Assembly: GCA_021815905.1 (NCBI GenBank)
Contig: JAKAZP010000216.1
Coordinates: 1-5,127, forward strand
Reading direction: 5' to 3'
Length of the DNA stretch: 5,127 nt
From: Pseudomonadota bacterium
GTDB taxonomy: Bacteria > Pseudomonadota > Gammaproteobacteria > Steroidobacterales > Steroidobacteraceae
Position numbers and translations under genes: made by a program. Positions 1 through 5,127 of this stretch are shown in pieces. The stretch's first letter is position 1. Each line of letters starts with the position of its first letter. The notes beneath the pieces are model-generated. The model had not been told where the DNA came from. It was given only the letters and a program-made list of their open reading frames with translations, and did not search any database.

Positions 1-498
1 TTTCGCTCCCGCCATGACGGCTTGCCCGAGCCGCTGTGCGCGATCTACGAGCCCTCGAGCGGCGCAGCGCTGCGCGCCTTCGTCGACGCAGGGGGCGAGT
101 GTCCGCGCAAGTTCCTGCTCCGTTCCACCATCGAGCTCATCGACCTTGCGGATGCGCGCGCCCTCGAGAATATCAACACGCCGGAGGAATTCACCGGCGC
201 GGCGCGGGTGCTCGGCACCGGCCCTCCGGCCGCGGAAGGCGACTCCGAGGTCCGGCCGAGGCGCATCGAAGTCCGCTACTACGCGCTGCTGCGCGAGCAG
301 GCGGGCGTCAGCGCCGAGACCCTTCTTACCGGGGCCCGCACGCCCCGGGAGCTTTACCGGGAGCTCGAGTCCCGCCATCCGTTCTCGCTCGCGCCGGAGC
401 TGCTGAGAGTGGCCGTCAACTCGGAGTTCAGCGACTGGTCGCGGCCGCTCGCCGAAGGAGACACCGTGGTGTTCATCCCCCCGGTGGCCGGGGGATGA
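1..498 (+). CDS. MobA-type guanylyltransferase (C-terminal part) fused to MoaD sulfur carrier; 5' partial
   Basis: The frame is open from base 1, so the start lies upstream; 165 residues are visible. Residues 8-64 look like the end of a MobA-type molybdenum cofactor guanylyltransferase: PEPLCAIYEP resembles the family's 'PLxxLY' strand, and ALENINTPEEF carries the NxNTPE hallmark near the C-terminus. A short linker (about 65-87) leads to a complete MoaD domain (about 88-165), from RIEVRYYALLREQAG to VVFIPPVAGG. MoaD is the ubiquitin-like small subunit of molybdopterin synthase; its terminal Gly-Gly is adenylated by MoeB, converted to a thiocarboxylate, and donates sulfur to precursor Z (cPMP). 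The Gly-Gly is at the exact C-terminus here, so the carrier should be functional. The stop overlaps the next gene's start (ATGA, 495-498), implying translational coupling with its MoaE-MoeB partner. MoaD is very clear. The MobA call is good but rests on the C-terminal portion; its nucleotide-binding N-terminus is outside the window. Confidence -1.
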   Translation, partial: FRSRHDGLPEPLCAIYEPSSGAALRAFVDAGGECPRKFLLRSTIELIDLADARALENINTPEEFTGAARVLGTGPPAAEGDSEVRPRRIEVRYYALLREQAGVSAETLLTGARTPRELYRELESRHPFSLAPELLRVAVNSEFSDWSRPLAEGDTVVFIPPVAGG

Positions 499-2099
499 GC
501 GCGAGGATCGACGACGTGTCGACTTTCCGCTTGTCCGCGCATCCCATCGACACGGCAGCCCTGGCCGCCGAGCTCGGCGACCGCGCCTGCGGCGGCTACG
601 CCTCTTTCGAGGGCTGGGTCCGCGATCACAACGACGGCCGCAGTGTGCGGCGCCTGGAGTACGAGGCGTTCGAGCCGCTGGCCGTCAAGGAAGGCGAGCG
701 GATCCTCGCGGAGGCTCTCGAGCGCTTCGGCGTCGAGCGCGCCGCGTGCGTGCACCGGGTCGGCTCGCTCGAGATCGGGGAGAAGGCGGTATGGGTCGGC
801 GTGGCGGCGCGCCACCGGCACGAAGCCTTTCTCGCGTGCCGCTACATCATCGACGAGGTGAAGCACCGGCTGCCCATCTGGAAGAAGGAGCACTACGGGA
901 GTGGCGACTCCGGCTGGGTGAACTGCGAGCGCTGCGCGAGCTCGGGCGAGCCGGCGGTCGCGCCACCGCCGCACGCGCACTCCCATGGCGCCGAGGCGCA
1001 CTCGCAGGGCGGTCACGGATCACCGCTCCCGGCCGCGAGCCCGGCCGCTGCCGACTATTCGCGGCAGATGGCGCTCAAGGAAGTCGGGGCGGCCGGGCAG
1101 GCCAGGCTCCGTCGCGCCAAGGTTCTCATCGTCGGCTGCGGCGGTCTCGGCGTGCCGGTGATGACGTACCTCGCGGCCGCAGGCGTCGGCCGGCTCGGTC
1201 TCGCCGACGGCGATGTGCTCGAAGCCTCCAACCTGCACCGGCAGACGCTGTACTCGCTCTCGGATGTGGGACAGCCCAAGGCGGAGCTGGCGGCCGGACG
1301 CCTGCGCGCGCTCAACCCCGAAGTCGAGATCCGCGTTCATCCCGTCCGGCTCGATGCCCTCACCGCCCCCGGGCTCATCGCGCAATACGATCTCGTGATC
1401 GATTGCACCGACAACTTCGCCAGCAAGTTCATGCTGAACGATGCGTGTGTCGGTCTGCGCACGCCGGTCATCTTCTCGAGCGTGTATCAGTACGAGGGGC
1501 AGCTTCAGGTCGTTCGTCCCGATCGCGGCGGCGCCTGCCTGCGCTGTATCTGGCCGGAGGCGACCCGCGACGGGCTGGTCGGCAACTGCTCGCAGGCCGG
1601 CGTGCTGGGACCGGTGCCCGGTACTTTCGGGAGCCTGCAGGCGCTCGAGGCGCTGAAGCTCCTGCTCGAGCTGCCCGGACAGCTGTCCGAGGAGCTGCTG
1701 GTGCTCGATCTCCTGTCGATGTCGATCACGCGGGTGCGCGCACGCCGCGCCAGCGACTGCCCGGAGCATGCCCGCTCGCCCTCGTCCGCCATCCCGGACC
1801 TGAATGCGGGCGAGGTCGAGCTCACCTTCGGATCGCTCGAGCATGCCCTCGCGGCCGGCTTCGAGATCATGGACATTCGCGAGCCGCGGGAAGTGCTGGA
1901 GCGGCCCGCCCCCTCGAGCGCCGTGCGCCACGTGCCGATGGCGGCGCTCCTCTACGGCCGACCGGCCATGCCTCTCTCGGGCAAGCGCCTGCTCATCTGC
2001 GCGACGGGCCGGCGCAGCCTCGCGGCGGCGGCGGAGCTGCGCGCGCGCGGACTCGCCGAGGTGTTCTCGCTGCGCGGCGGCATTGCCGCGCTCGAGTGA
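495..2099 (+). CDS. MoaE-MoeB/ThiF-rhodanese fusion, molybdopterin synthase large subunit plus MoaD adenylyltransferase
   Basis: A 534-residue protein with three joined modules. Residues 1-147 are MoaE, the large subunit of molybdopterin synthase: R43 in GWVRDHN, H107-R108, K123 and K130 in EVKHRLPIWKKE match the conserved cPMP-binding/catalytic positions of the family. Residues 148-186 form a low-complexity linker with five His between 160 and 174. Residues 187-425 are a MoeB/ThiF/HesA E1-like adenylyltransferase: GCGGLG (214-219) for ATP, D238, NLHRQ (246-250), K262, DCTDN (303-307), CLRC (348-351) for zinc, and C365. The second zinc pair appears as C422-x-x-H425 instead of CxxC. Residues about 441-534 are a rhodanese domain with DIREP (459-463) and an active-site loop C502-ATGRRS, so the sulfur-carrying Cys is present. 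The start at 495 is chosen from the ATGA overlap with the MoaD gene and MoaE alignment; the frame is open further upstream but antisense in register to the real gene. No good Shine-Dalgarno is seen beyond a G-run, in keeping with coupled translation. Inferred role: adenylate and thiolate MoaD, then use it to make molybdopterin. Confidence -1.
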   Translation: MSARIDDVSTFRLSAHPIDTAALAAELGDRACGGYASFEGWVRDHNDGRSVRRLEYEAFEPLAVKEGERILAEALERFGVERAACVHRVGSLEIGEKAVWVGVAARHRHEAFLACRYIIDEVKHRLPIWKKEHYGSGDSGWVNCERCASSGEPAVAPPPHAHSHGAEAHSQGGHGSPLPAASPAAADYSRQMALKEVGAAGQARLRRAKVLIVGCGGLGVPVMTYLAAAGVGRLGLADGDVLEASNLHRQTLYSLSDVGQPKAELAAGRLRALNPEVEIRVHPVRLDALTAPGLIAQYDLVIDCTDNFASKFMLNDACVGLRTPVIFSSVYQYEGQLQVVRPDRGGACLRCIWPEATRDGLVGNCSQAGVLGPVPGTFGSLQALEALKLLLELPGQLSEELLVLDLLSMSITRVRARRASDCPEHARSPSSAIPDLNAGEVELTFGSLEHALAAGFEIMDIREPREVLERPAPSSAVRHVPMAALLYGRPAMPLSGKRLLICATGRRSLAAAAELRARGLAEVFSLRGGIAALE

Positions 2100-2108
2100 G
2101 AGCGCCGG

Positions 2109-3389
2109 TCAGCCGCGCACCTGCCCCGTTCCCCGCACGACGTACTTGTAGCTCGTCAACTGCTCGACGCCCACCGGACCGCGGGCGTGGAACCGGTCGG
2201 TCGAGATGCCGATTTCCGCTCCCATGCCGAACTCCCCGCCGTCGGCGAACTGCGTCGAGGCATTGTGCAGCACGATGGCGCTGTCCACGCGCCGCAGGAA
2301 GCGCTCCGCCGTGGCCTGATTCTCCGTGACGATGGACTCGGTGTGGGCGGAGCCGTAATGGGCGATGTGCGCGATCGCCTCGTCCACGCCGTCGACCACT
2401 CGCGCGGCGATGATGGCGTCGAGGTACTCGGTGTGCCAGTCGGCCTCGGACGCGGCGCGAACGCGCGGGTCGACCTGCCGCACCGTCTCATCGCCACGCA
2501 CCTCGCACCCGGCATCGAGCAGCGCGCGCACCACCGGCGCGAGATGCGTGTGCACGCACCCGCGATCCACCAGCAACGTCTCGGCGGCCCCGCAGATCCC
2601 CGTGCGCCGCATCTTGGCATTGAGCGCGATCGCCTGCGCCATGCGCACATCCGCGTCGCGGTCGACGTAGACGTGGCAGTTGCCCTCGAGATGACCGATC
2701 ACCGGCACCCGGGCTTCGCGCTGAACTCGCTCGACCAGACTCTTGCCGCCGCGCGGCACGAGGACGTCGATGTAGTCCGTCATCCCGGCGAGCATGTAGC
2801 CGACCGCCGAGCGCTCGCTCGTCGGCACGAGTTGGATGCTCTCGGGCGGCAGGCTCCCGGCCTCGAGCCCCTCGAGCAGGCACGCGTGGATCGCCGCGTT
2901 GGAATGCCGGCTCTCGGAGCCACCCCGGAGGATCACCGCGTTGCCGGCCTTCACGCACAGCGCTCCGGCATCGGAGGTGACGTTGGGTCGGCTCTCGTAG
3001 ATGATGCCGATGACCCCGAGCGGAACGCGGATGCGCTGGATGGTGAGCCCGTTCGGCCGCTGCCATTCGGCCGCGGTGGTGCCCACGGGGTCGGGCAGCG
3101 CGACCACGTCCTCGACCGCCTGAGCCATGGCCTGCACGCGCCGCTCATCGAGCGCGAGGCGATCGAGTCGCGCGCTCCCCGCGCCGGTGGCACGGGCGGC
3201 GGACAGATCGCGCTCGTTGGCGGCCAGAATGTCGCCGCTGCGAGCCCGCATGGCCGCCGCCGCCGCCGAGAGCGCCACGTTCTTGGCCGTCGTGGAGGCG
3301 AGAGCGAGCACCGGCGCGGCCCGCAAGGCGGCGCGCCCGATCCGATCCATGATCTCGCCGACCTCCTTGCGAGTGACCGGTGCGCTCAT
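2109..3389 (-). CDS. proA: Glutamate-5-semialdehyde dehydrogenase (gamma-glutamyl phosphate reductase)
   Basis: A 426-residue protein, close to the roughly 417 residues of E. coli ProA. It is the cytoplasmic NADPH-dependent enzyme that reduces gamma-glutamyl phosphate from ProB to glutamate-5-semialdehyde, the second step of proline synthesis. Visible family features are [16 protein letters not shown] (about 123-138), the VILRGGSE segment (152-159), the catalytic Cys in [10 protein letters not shown] (C266), and a full match to the ProA signature at 332-353 (V-x5-A-I-x-H-I..YGS.HTE.I). The C-terminal [20 protein letters not shown] block is also typical. The ATG at 3387-3389 forms an ATGA overlap with the proB stop, so translation is probably coupled; the bases just upstream show no strong ribosome binding site. 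The gene ends 9 bp from the stop of the convergent MoaE-MoeB fusion gene, with no room for a separate terminator between them. Nothing looks truncated or shifted. Confidence -1.
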   Translation of the reverse strand: MSAPVTRKEVGEIMDRIGRAALRAAPVLALASTTAKNVALSAAAAAMRARSGDILAANERDLSAARATGAGSARLDRLALDERRVQAMAQAVEDVVALPDPVGTTAAEWQRPNGLTIQRIRVPLGVIGIIYESRPNVTSDAGALCVKAGNAVILRGGSESRHSNAAIHACLLEGLEAGSLPPESIQLVPTSERSAVGYMLAGMTDYIDVLVPRGGKSLVERVQREARVPVIGHLEGNCHVYVDRDADVRMAQAIALNAKMRRTGICGAAETLLVDRGCVHTHLAPVVRALLDAGCEVRGDETVRQVDPRVRAASEADWHTEYLDAIIAARVVDGVDEAIAHIAHYGSAHTESIVTENQATAERFLRRVDSAIVLHNASTQFADGGEFGMGAEIGISTDRFHARGPVGVEQLTSYKYVVRGTGQVRG

Positions 3390-4558
3390 GGCTGCACCGC
3401 CACGTCGGTCGCGAGCTCCTGCCTGAGCAGCACGAGGTCGTCTCGATGGATCATCTCGTCGCGTCCTCTGAAGCCGAGAAGCGCCTCGATCTCCGAGGAC
3501 TTGCGTCCCATGATCTTCGCGGCGTCGACGTCCGAGTAGGCGATGATCCCGCGGGCGATCTCGCTGCCGTCGCTCGTGAGCACGCTCACCGTGTCGCCCC
3601 GGTCGAACCGGCCGCGCGAACCGGTGACTCCCGCCGGCAGGAGACTCCGACCCTCGAGCAGGGCGCGAAGCGCCCCGAAATCGATCGTCACCGCTCCGGC
3701 GGGACGCAGCGAGCCGGCGATCCACTGCTTGCGGGCGGCGATCGGCGTGGCATTGGGAACGAACCAGGTGCACCGGCCCCCTTCCTCGATGCGCCGGACA
3801 GGATGGCGAAAGTGTCCGGCGGCAATGCACAGGTGGCAGCCGGCCGAGACGGCGATCCGCGCCGCCAGAATCTTGGTCGCCATGCCGCCCGTGCCGAGAT
3901 CCGAAACCGACCGCCCGGCCATGGCCTCGATCTCCGGCGTGATCTTGAGCACTTCCCGCACGAAGCTCGCCGTCGGGTCCTTGTTCGGATCGGCGGTATA
4001 GAGGCCCTCGACGTCCGAGAGCAGCACCAGACAATCCGCCCCGGTCATCTGCGCCACCCTGGCCGCGAGGCGATCATTGTCCCCGTAACGGATCTCGGCG
4101 GTCGCCACGGTGTCGTTCTCGTTGATGACGGGGAGCGCACCGAGGGAGAGCAGGGTCTCGAGAGTCGCGCGGGCATTGAGGTAACGCCGGCGCCGCTCGC
4201 TGTCCTCCAGGGTGAGCAGTACCTGGGCAACCGTGACATCGCGGCTCTCGAGCAGCTCCTTGTACGCGTGGGCGAGGCGAATCTGGCCCACCGCCGCCGC
4301 CGCCTGGCTCTCCTCGAGGCGCAGCGGACCTCTCGCCAGGGCGAGCTGTCGCCGACCGAGAGCGATGGCGCCCGAGGAAACCAGAATCACCTGCTGAGCT
4401 CTCCGGCGCAACCGCAGCAGATCCTCGACCAGAGTCTCGAGCCAGGTCCGATTGATGCGTCCGGACTCCGGATCCACCAGCAGAGCGGACCCGACTTTCA
4501 CGACGACGCGTCGGGCCCGGACGAGCGGCGAGCGATCACTCTGGCGGGGACCGGTCAT
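3386..4558 (-). CDS. proB: Glutamate 5-kinase with C-terminal PUA domain
   Basis: A 390-residue protein that phosphorylates L-glutamate with ATP to gamma-glutamyl phosphate, the first and normally proline-inhibited step of proline synthesis. The amino-acid kinase domain (about 15-270) shows [10 protein letters not shown] (18-27), SSGAIALG (61-68), [11 protein letters not shown] (128-137), [18 protein letters not shown] (145-162) and [10 protein letters not shown] (220-229). A PUA domain follows (about 285-380), as in the long bacterial form of the enzyme. The first ATG giving a normal distance to the KVGS strand is at 4556-4558; the frame stays open to an ATG at 4669, but that extension (37 residues) has no family counterpart and would run through the divergent promoter region. 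The next in-frame alternative, GTG at V20, abuts the first core strand and is too late. The ATG has no Shine-Dalgarno, but a -10-like TATAGT ends 6 bases upstream, suggesting a leaderless mRNA. It is the first gene of a two-gene operon with proA. Confidence -1.
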   Translation of the reverse strand: MTGPRQSDRSPLVRARRVVVKVGSALLVDPESGRINRTWLETLVEDLLRLRRRAQQVILVSSGAIALGRRQLALARGPLRLEESQAAAAVGQIRLAHAYKELLESRDVTVAQVLLTLEDSERRRRYLNARATLETLLSLGALPVINENDTVATAEIRYGDNDRLAARVAQMTGADCLVLLSDVEGLYTADPNKDPTASFVREVLKITPEIEAMAGRSVSDLGTGGMATKILAARIAVSAGCHLCIAAGHFRHPVRRIEEGGRCTWFVPNATPIAARKQWIAGSLRPAGAVTIDFGALRALLEGRSLLPAGVTGSRGRFDRGDTVSVLTSDGSEIARGIIAYSDVDAAKIMGRKSSEIEALLGFRGRDEMIHRDDLVLLRQELATDVAVQP

Positions 4559-4593
4559 GGGAAAACTATACGTGGTCTGCCCCACGGATTCAC
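4559..4593 (-). promoter_or_regulatory. Candidate proB promoter, leaderless arrangement
   Basis: Reading the minus strand, TATAGT (4570 to 4565; five of six matches to TATAAT) is followed by six bases, TTTCCC, and then the proB ATG. A transcript starting seven bases after the -10 box would begin on the A of that ATG. A weak -35 candidate, GTGAAT (4593 to 4588), lies 17 bp upstream of the -10 box. No purine-rich ribosome binding site occurs in the 20 bases before the ATG. The -10 match is seen directly; the start site is inferred. Confidence -1.
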
Positions 4594-4604
4594 GGCAGGA
4601 GCTC

Positions 4605-4616
4605 GGGCTCGAGCCC
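4605..4616. repeat. 12-bp perfect palindrome in the divergent intergenic region
   Basis: GGGCTCGAGCCC is its own reverse complement. It lies between proB and the acidic-protein gene, upstream of both promoter candidates, where an operator for a dimeric regulator could sit. Its centre, CTCGAG, is a very common hexamer throughout this window, so the palindrome may reflect sequence bias and not a binding site. No second copy is present to support it. Confidence -1.
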
Positions 4617-4627
4617 CCGGCCGCTCG

Positions 4628-4656
4628 TTGCTCCCGGCCAAAGCTACCCCTAAACT
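4628..4656 (+). promoter_or_regulatory. Candidate sigma70-type promoter of the acidic-tail protein gene
   Basis: TTGCTC (4628-4633) and TAAACT (4651-4656) are separated by exactly 17 bp. The -35 box matches the consensus at its first three bases, and the -10 box matches at four of six including the critical first T, second A and last T. Transcription would begin near 4663, giving a leader of about 23 bases that includes the GAGGA ribosome binding site. The region is otherwise GC-rich, so the short A/T-containing stretch stands out, but the match is only moderate. Confidence -1.
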
Positions 4657-4672
4657 GGCAACCGCCCAAGCT

Positions 4673-4677
4673 GAGGA
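4673..4677 (+). promoter_or_regulatory. Ribosome binding site that fixes the GTG start of the acidic-tail protein
   Basis: GAGGA lies 8 bases before the GTG at 4686-4688. The frame is open further upstream, to an ATG at 4452 inside proB on the other strand, so this site decides the start. The GTG also begins the segment that looks like the family's conserved N-terminus (SRDYEPVPGQWY). Confidence -1.
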
Positions 4678-4685
4678 AACACGCG

Positions 4686-5033
4686 GTGAGCAGAGATTAC
4701 GAACCGGTCCCCGGACAGTGGTACGAGAATCTGGAGGACGAAGAGTCGTTCCGTGTCCTCACGGTCGACGAGGACTCGGAGCTGGTCGAGATCGAATACC
4801 TCGATGGGGACATCGAGGAGATCGACCTGGAGACCTGGCACGAGATGGACCTCGAGCCGTGCGCGGAGCCCGAAGGCTGGTCCGAATCCAACGAGGACGA
4901 GGAGGAAGAGGAGGAGGACGACTGGGACGAGGACGAAGACGAGGAGGATGACGAGGACGAGGACGACGATGATGATGATGATGATGATGACGACGACGAT
5001 TGGGACAAGGATGAGGAGCGCGGCGAGTACTGA
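4686..5033 (+). CDS. Small protein of unknown function with hyperacidic Asp/Glu tail (DUF6763-like)
   Basis: A 115-residue protein starting at GTG, with a clear GAGGA ribosome binding site. Residues 1-66 form a compact module: GQWYENLEDEESFRVLTVDED, then VEIEYLDGDIEEIDLETWHEMDLEP and a following EGW. This resembles small proteins from gammaproteobacteria that I recall as DUF6763, whose function is not known; the alternating hydrophobic strands suggest a small beta-barrel, which is inference. Residues 70-111 are almost purely acidic: 39 of 42 are Asp or Glu, broken only by W80, W106 and K108, and include 13 consecutive Asp (93-105). A DDWD motif occurs twice (78-81 and 104-107), which hints at repeat duplication. 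There is no signal peptide or membrane segment, so it should be cytosolic. It is transcribed divergently from proB, with its own promoter candidate. The coding assignment is firm; the function is unknown. A highly charged tail could bind cations or basic proteins, but nothing here proves it. Confidence -1.
   Translation: MSRDYEPVPGQWYENLEDEESFRVLTVDEDSELVEIEYLDGDIEEIDLETWHEMDLEPCAEPEGWSESNEDEEEEEEDDWDEDEDEEDDEDEDDDDDDDDDDDDDWDKDEERGEY
4893..5018 (+). repeat. GAC/GAT/GAG simple-sequence tract encoding the acidic tail
   Basis: Nearly every codon is GAN across about 126 bases. The core at 4962-5000 is thirteen Asp codons, with seven perfect GAT units in a row (4968-4988) flanked by GAC codons. 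GAT is unusual in a window that otherwise prefers GAC, so the GAT run looks like slippage expansion of one unit. The total is a multiple of three, so the reading frame survives unit gains or losses. Confidence -1.
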
Positions 5034-5039
5034 GCCTGC

Positions 5040-5056
5040 CGGGCAGCGCCTGCCCG
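5040..5056 (+). terminator. GC-rich hairpin just after the acidic-tail gene, possible terminator
   Basis: CGGGCA (5040-5045), a 5-base loop, and TGCCCG (5051-5056) make a perfect 6-bp stem starting 7 bases after the stop codon. No T-tract follows, so it is not a classical intrinsic terminator. It could stabilise the 3' end or assist termination together with the next hairpin. Confidence -1.
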
Positions 5057-5063
5057 TGCCGCG

Positions 5064-5079
5064 GGGGCGAAGGCGCCCC
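5064..5079 (+). terminator. Second GC-rich hairpin, possible terminator
   Basis: GGGGCG (5064-5069), an AAGG tetraloop, and CGCCCC (5074-5079) make a second perfect 6-bp stem 7 bases beyond the first. It also lacks a following T-tract. Hairpins of this size arise easily by chance in GC-rich DNA, so the terminator role is only a suggestion based on position. Confidence -1.
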
Positions 5080-5105
5080 AACCCGTAACCCTGGAGAAGC
5101 GCGCC

Positions 5106-5127
5106 GTGGTTCGCAGCGCGTCGAGCC
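5106..5127 (+). CDS. Possible start of a further + strand gene, 3' partial
   Basis: A GTG at 5106-5108 follows a GGAG motif (5093-5096) at a spacing of 9 bases, a good ribosome binding site arrangement. Only seven codons are visible before the window ends (MVRSASS), so no product can be named. The site also follows two hairpins and a short A/T-containing stretch (CCCGTAACC), as expected at a gene boundary. Coding beyond the window cannot be judged. Confidence -1.

Noticed and set aside
36..494. Upstream open extension of the MoaE-MoeB frame
   Set aside because: It overlaps the MobA-MoaD coding frame, encodes Arg/Ala-rich low-similarity sequence typical of a GC-rich shadow frame, and MoaE homology begins only at the ATG at 495.
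1068..2099. Separate moeB gene starting at the internal ATG (Met192)
   Set aside because: No ribosome binding site precedes it, and it would cut off the YSRQ segment that belongs to the MoeB fold. The frame is continuous from MoaE.
2187..3539. Long + strand frame opposite proA
   Set aside because: Open because of high GC content in the antisense frame; composition is rich in Arg/His/Asp with no recognisable domain, while proA on the minus strand is unmistakable.
4559..4669. N-terminal extension of ProB to the ATG at 4669
   Set aside because: The 37 extra residues have no counterpart in ProB, and the extension would cover the divergent promoters and the palindrome.
4697..5008. Minus-strand frame encoding a poly-Ser protein
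   Set aside because: It is the reverse complement of the GAN repeat encoding the acidic tail. The + strand frame has the ribosome binding site and the non-repetitive conserved module.
4893..5018. Repeat tract considered as a CRISPR or tandem regulatory repeat
   Set aside because: There are no repeat-spacer units; the periodicity is 3 bp and lies wholly inside a coding sequence.
4650..5081. Minus-strand frame with a long Ile/Val/Leu run resembling a membrane segment
   Set aside because: Another shadow of the same GAT/GAC repeat; hydrophobicity is an automatic result of reading ATC/GTC on the opposite strand.

Overview
The window reads as an ordinary chromosomal segment of a GC-rich proteobacterium. 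Codons mostly end in G or C, genes are packed with ATGA overlaps, and both gene families and gene order fit a gammaproteobacterium. That taxonomic guess rests on protein style (especially the small acidic-tailed protein at the right end) and is moderate at best. I see no phage, insertion sequence, CRISPR array, tRNA or rRNA.

Left part (1-2099, + strand): molybdenum cofactor (Moco) biosynthesis compressed into two overlapping reading frames. The first, cut by the window edge, ends with the C-terminal part of a MobA-type guanylyltransferase fused to a complete MoaD sulfur-carrier domain with a terminal Gly-Gly. The second is a 534-residue fusion of MoaE, a His-rich linker, a MoeB/ThiF-type adenylyltransferase and a C-terminal rhodanese domain. 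Together the two chains carry the sulfur carrier, the enzyme that adenylates it, a likely sulfur donor domain, the synthase subunit that uses the thiocarboxylate, and a late nucleotide-attachment enzyme.

Middle part (2109-4558, - strand): the proline operon proB-proA (glutamate 5-kinase and glutamate-5-semialdehyde dehydrogenase), which overlap by 4 bp. proA converges on the Moco operon with only 9 bp between stop codons. proB seems to have a -10 box placed so that transcription would begin at its ATG, giving a leaderless mRNA.

Right part (4559-5127): a 127-bp divergent control region holding a 12-bp perfect palindrome and a + strand promoter candidate. It leads to a 115-residue protein of unknown function with a compact N-terminal module and an extreme Asp/Glu tail encoded by a GAT/GAC/GAG simple repeat. 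Two small GC-rich hairpins follow, then possibly the first codons of another + strand gene.

The points most worth attention are the two Moco gene fusions, the His/Cys-rich inter-domain linker, the leaderless proB start and the hyperacidic repeat tail. I do not see convincing evidence of an entirely new multi-gene system.
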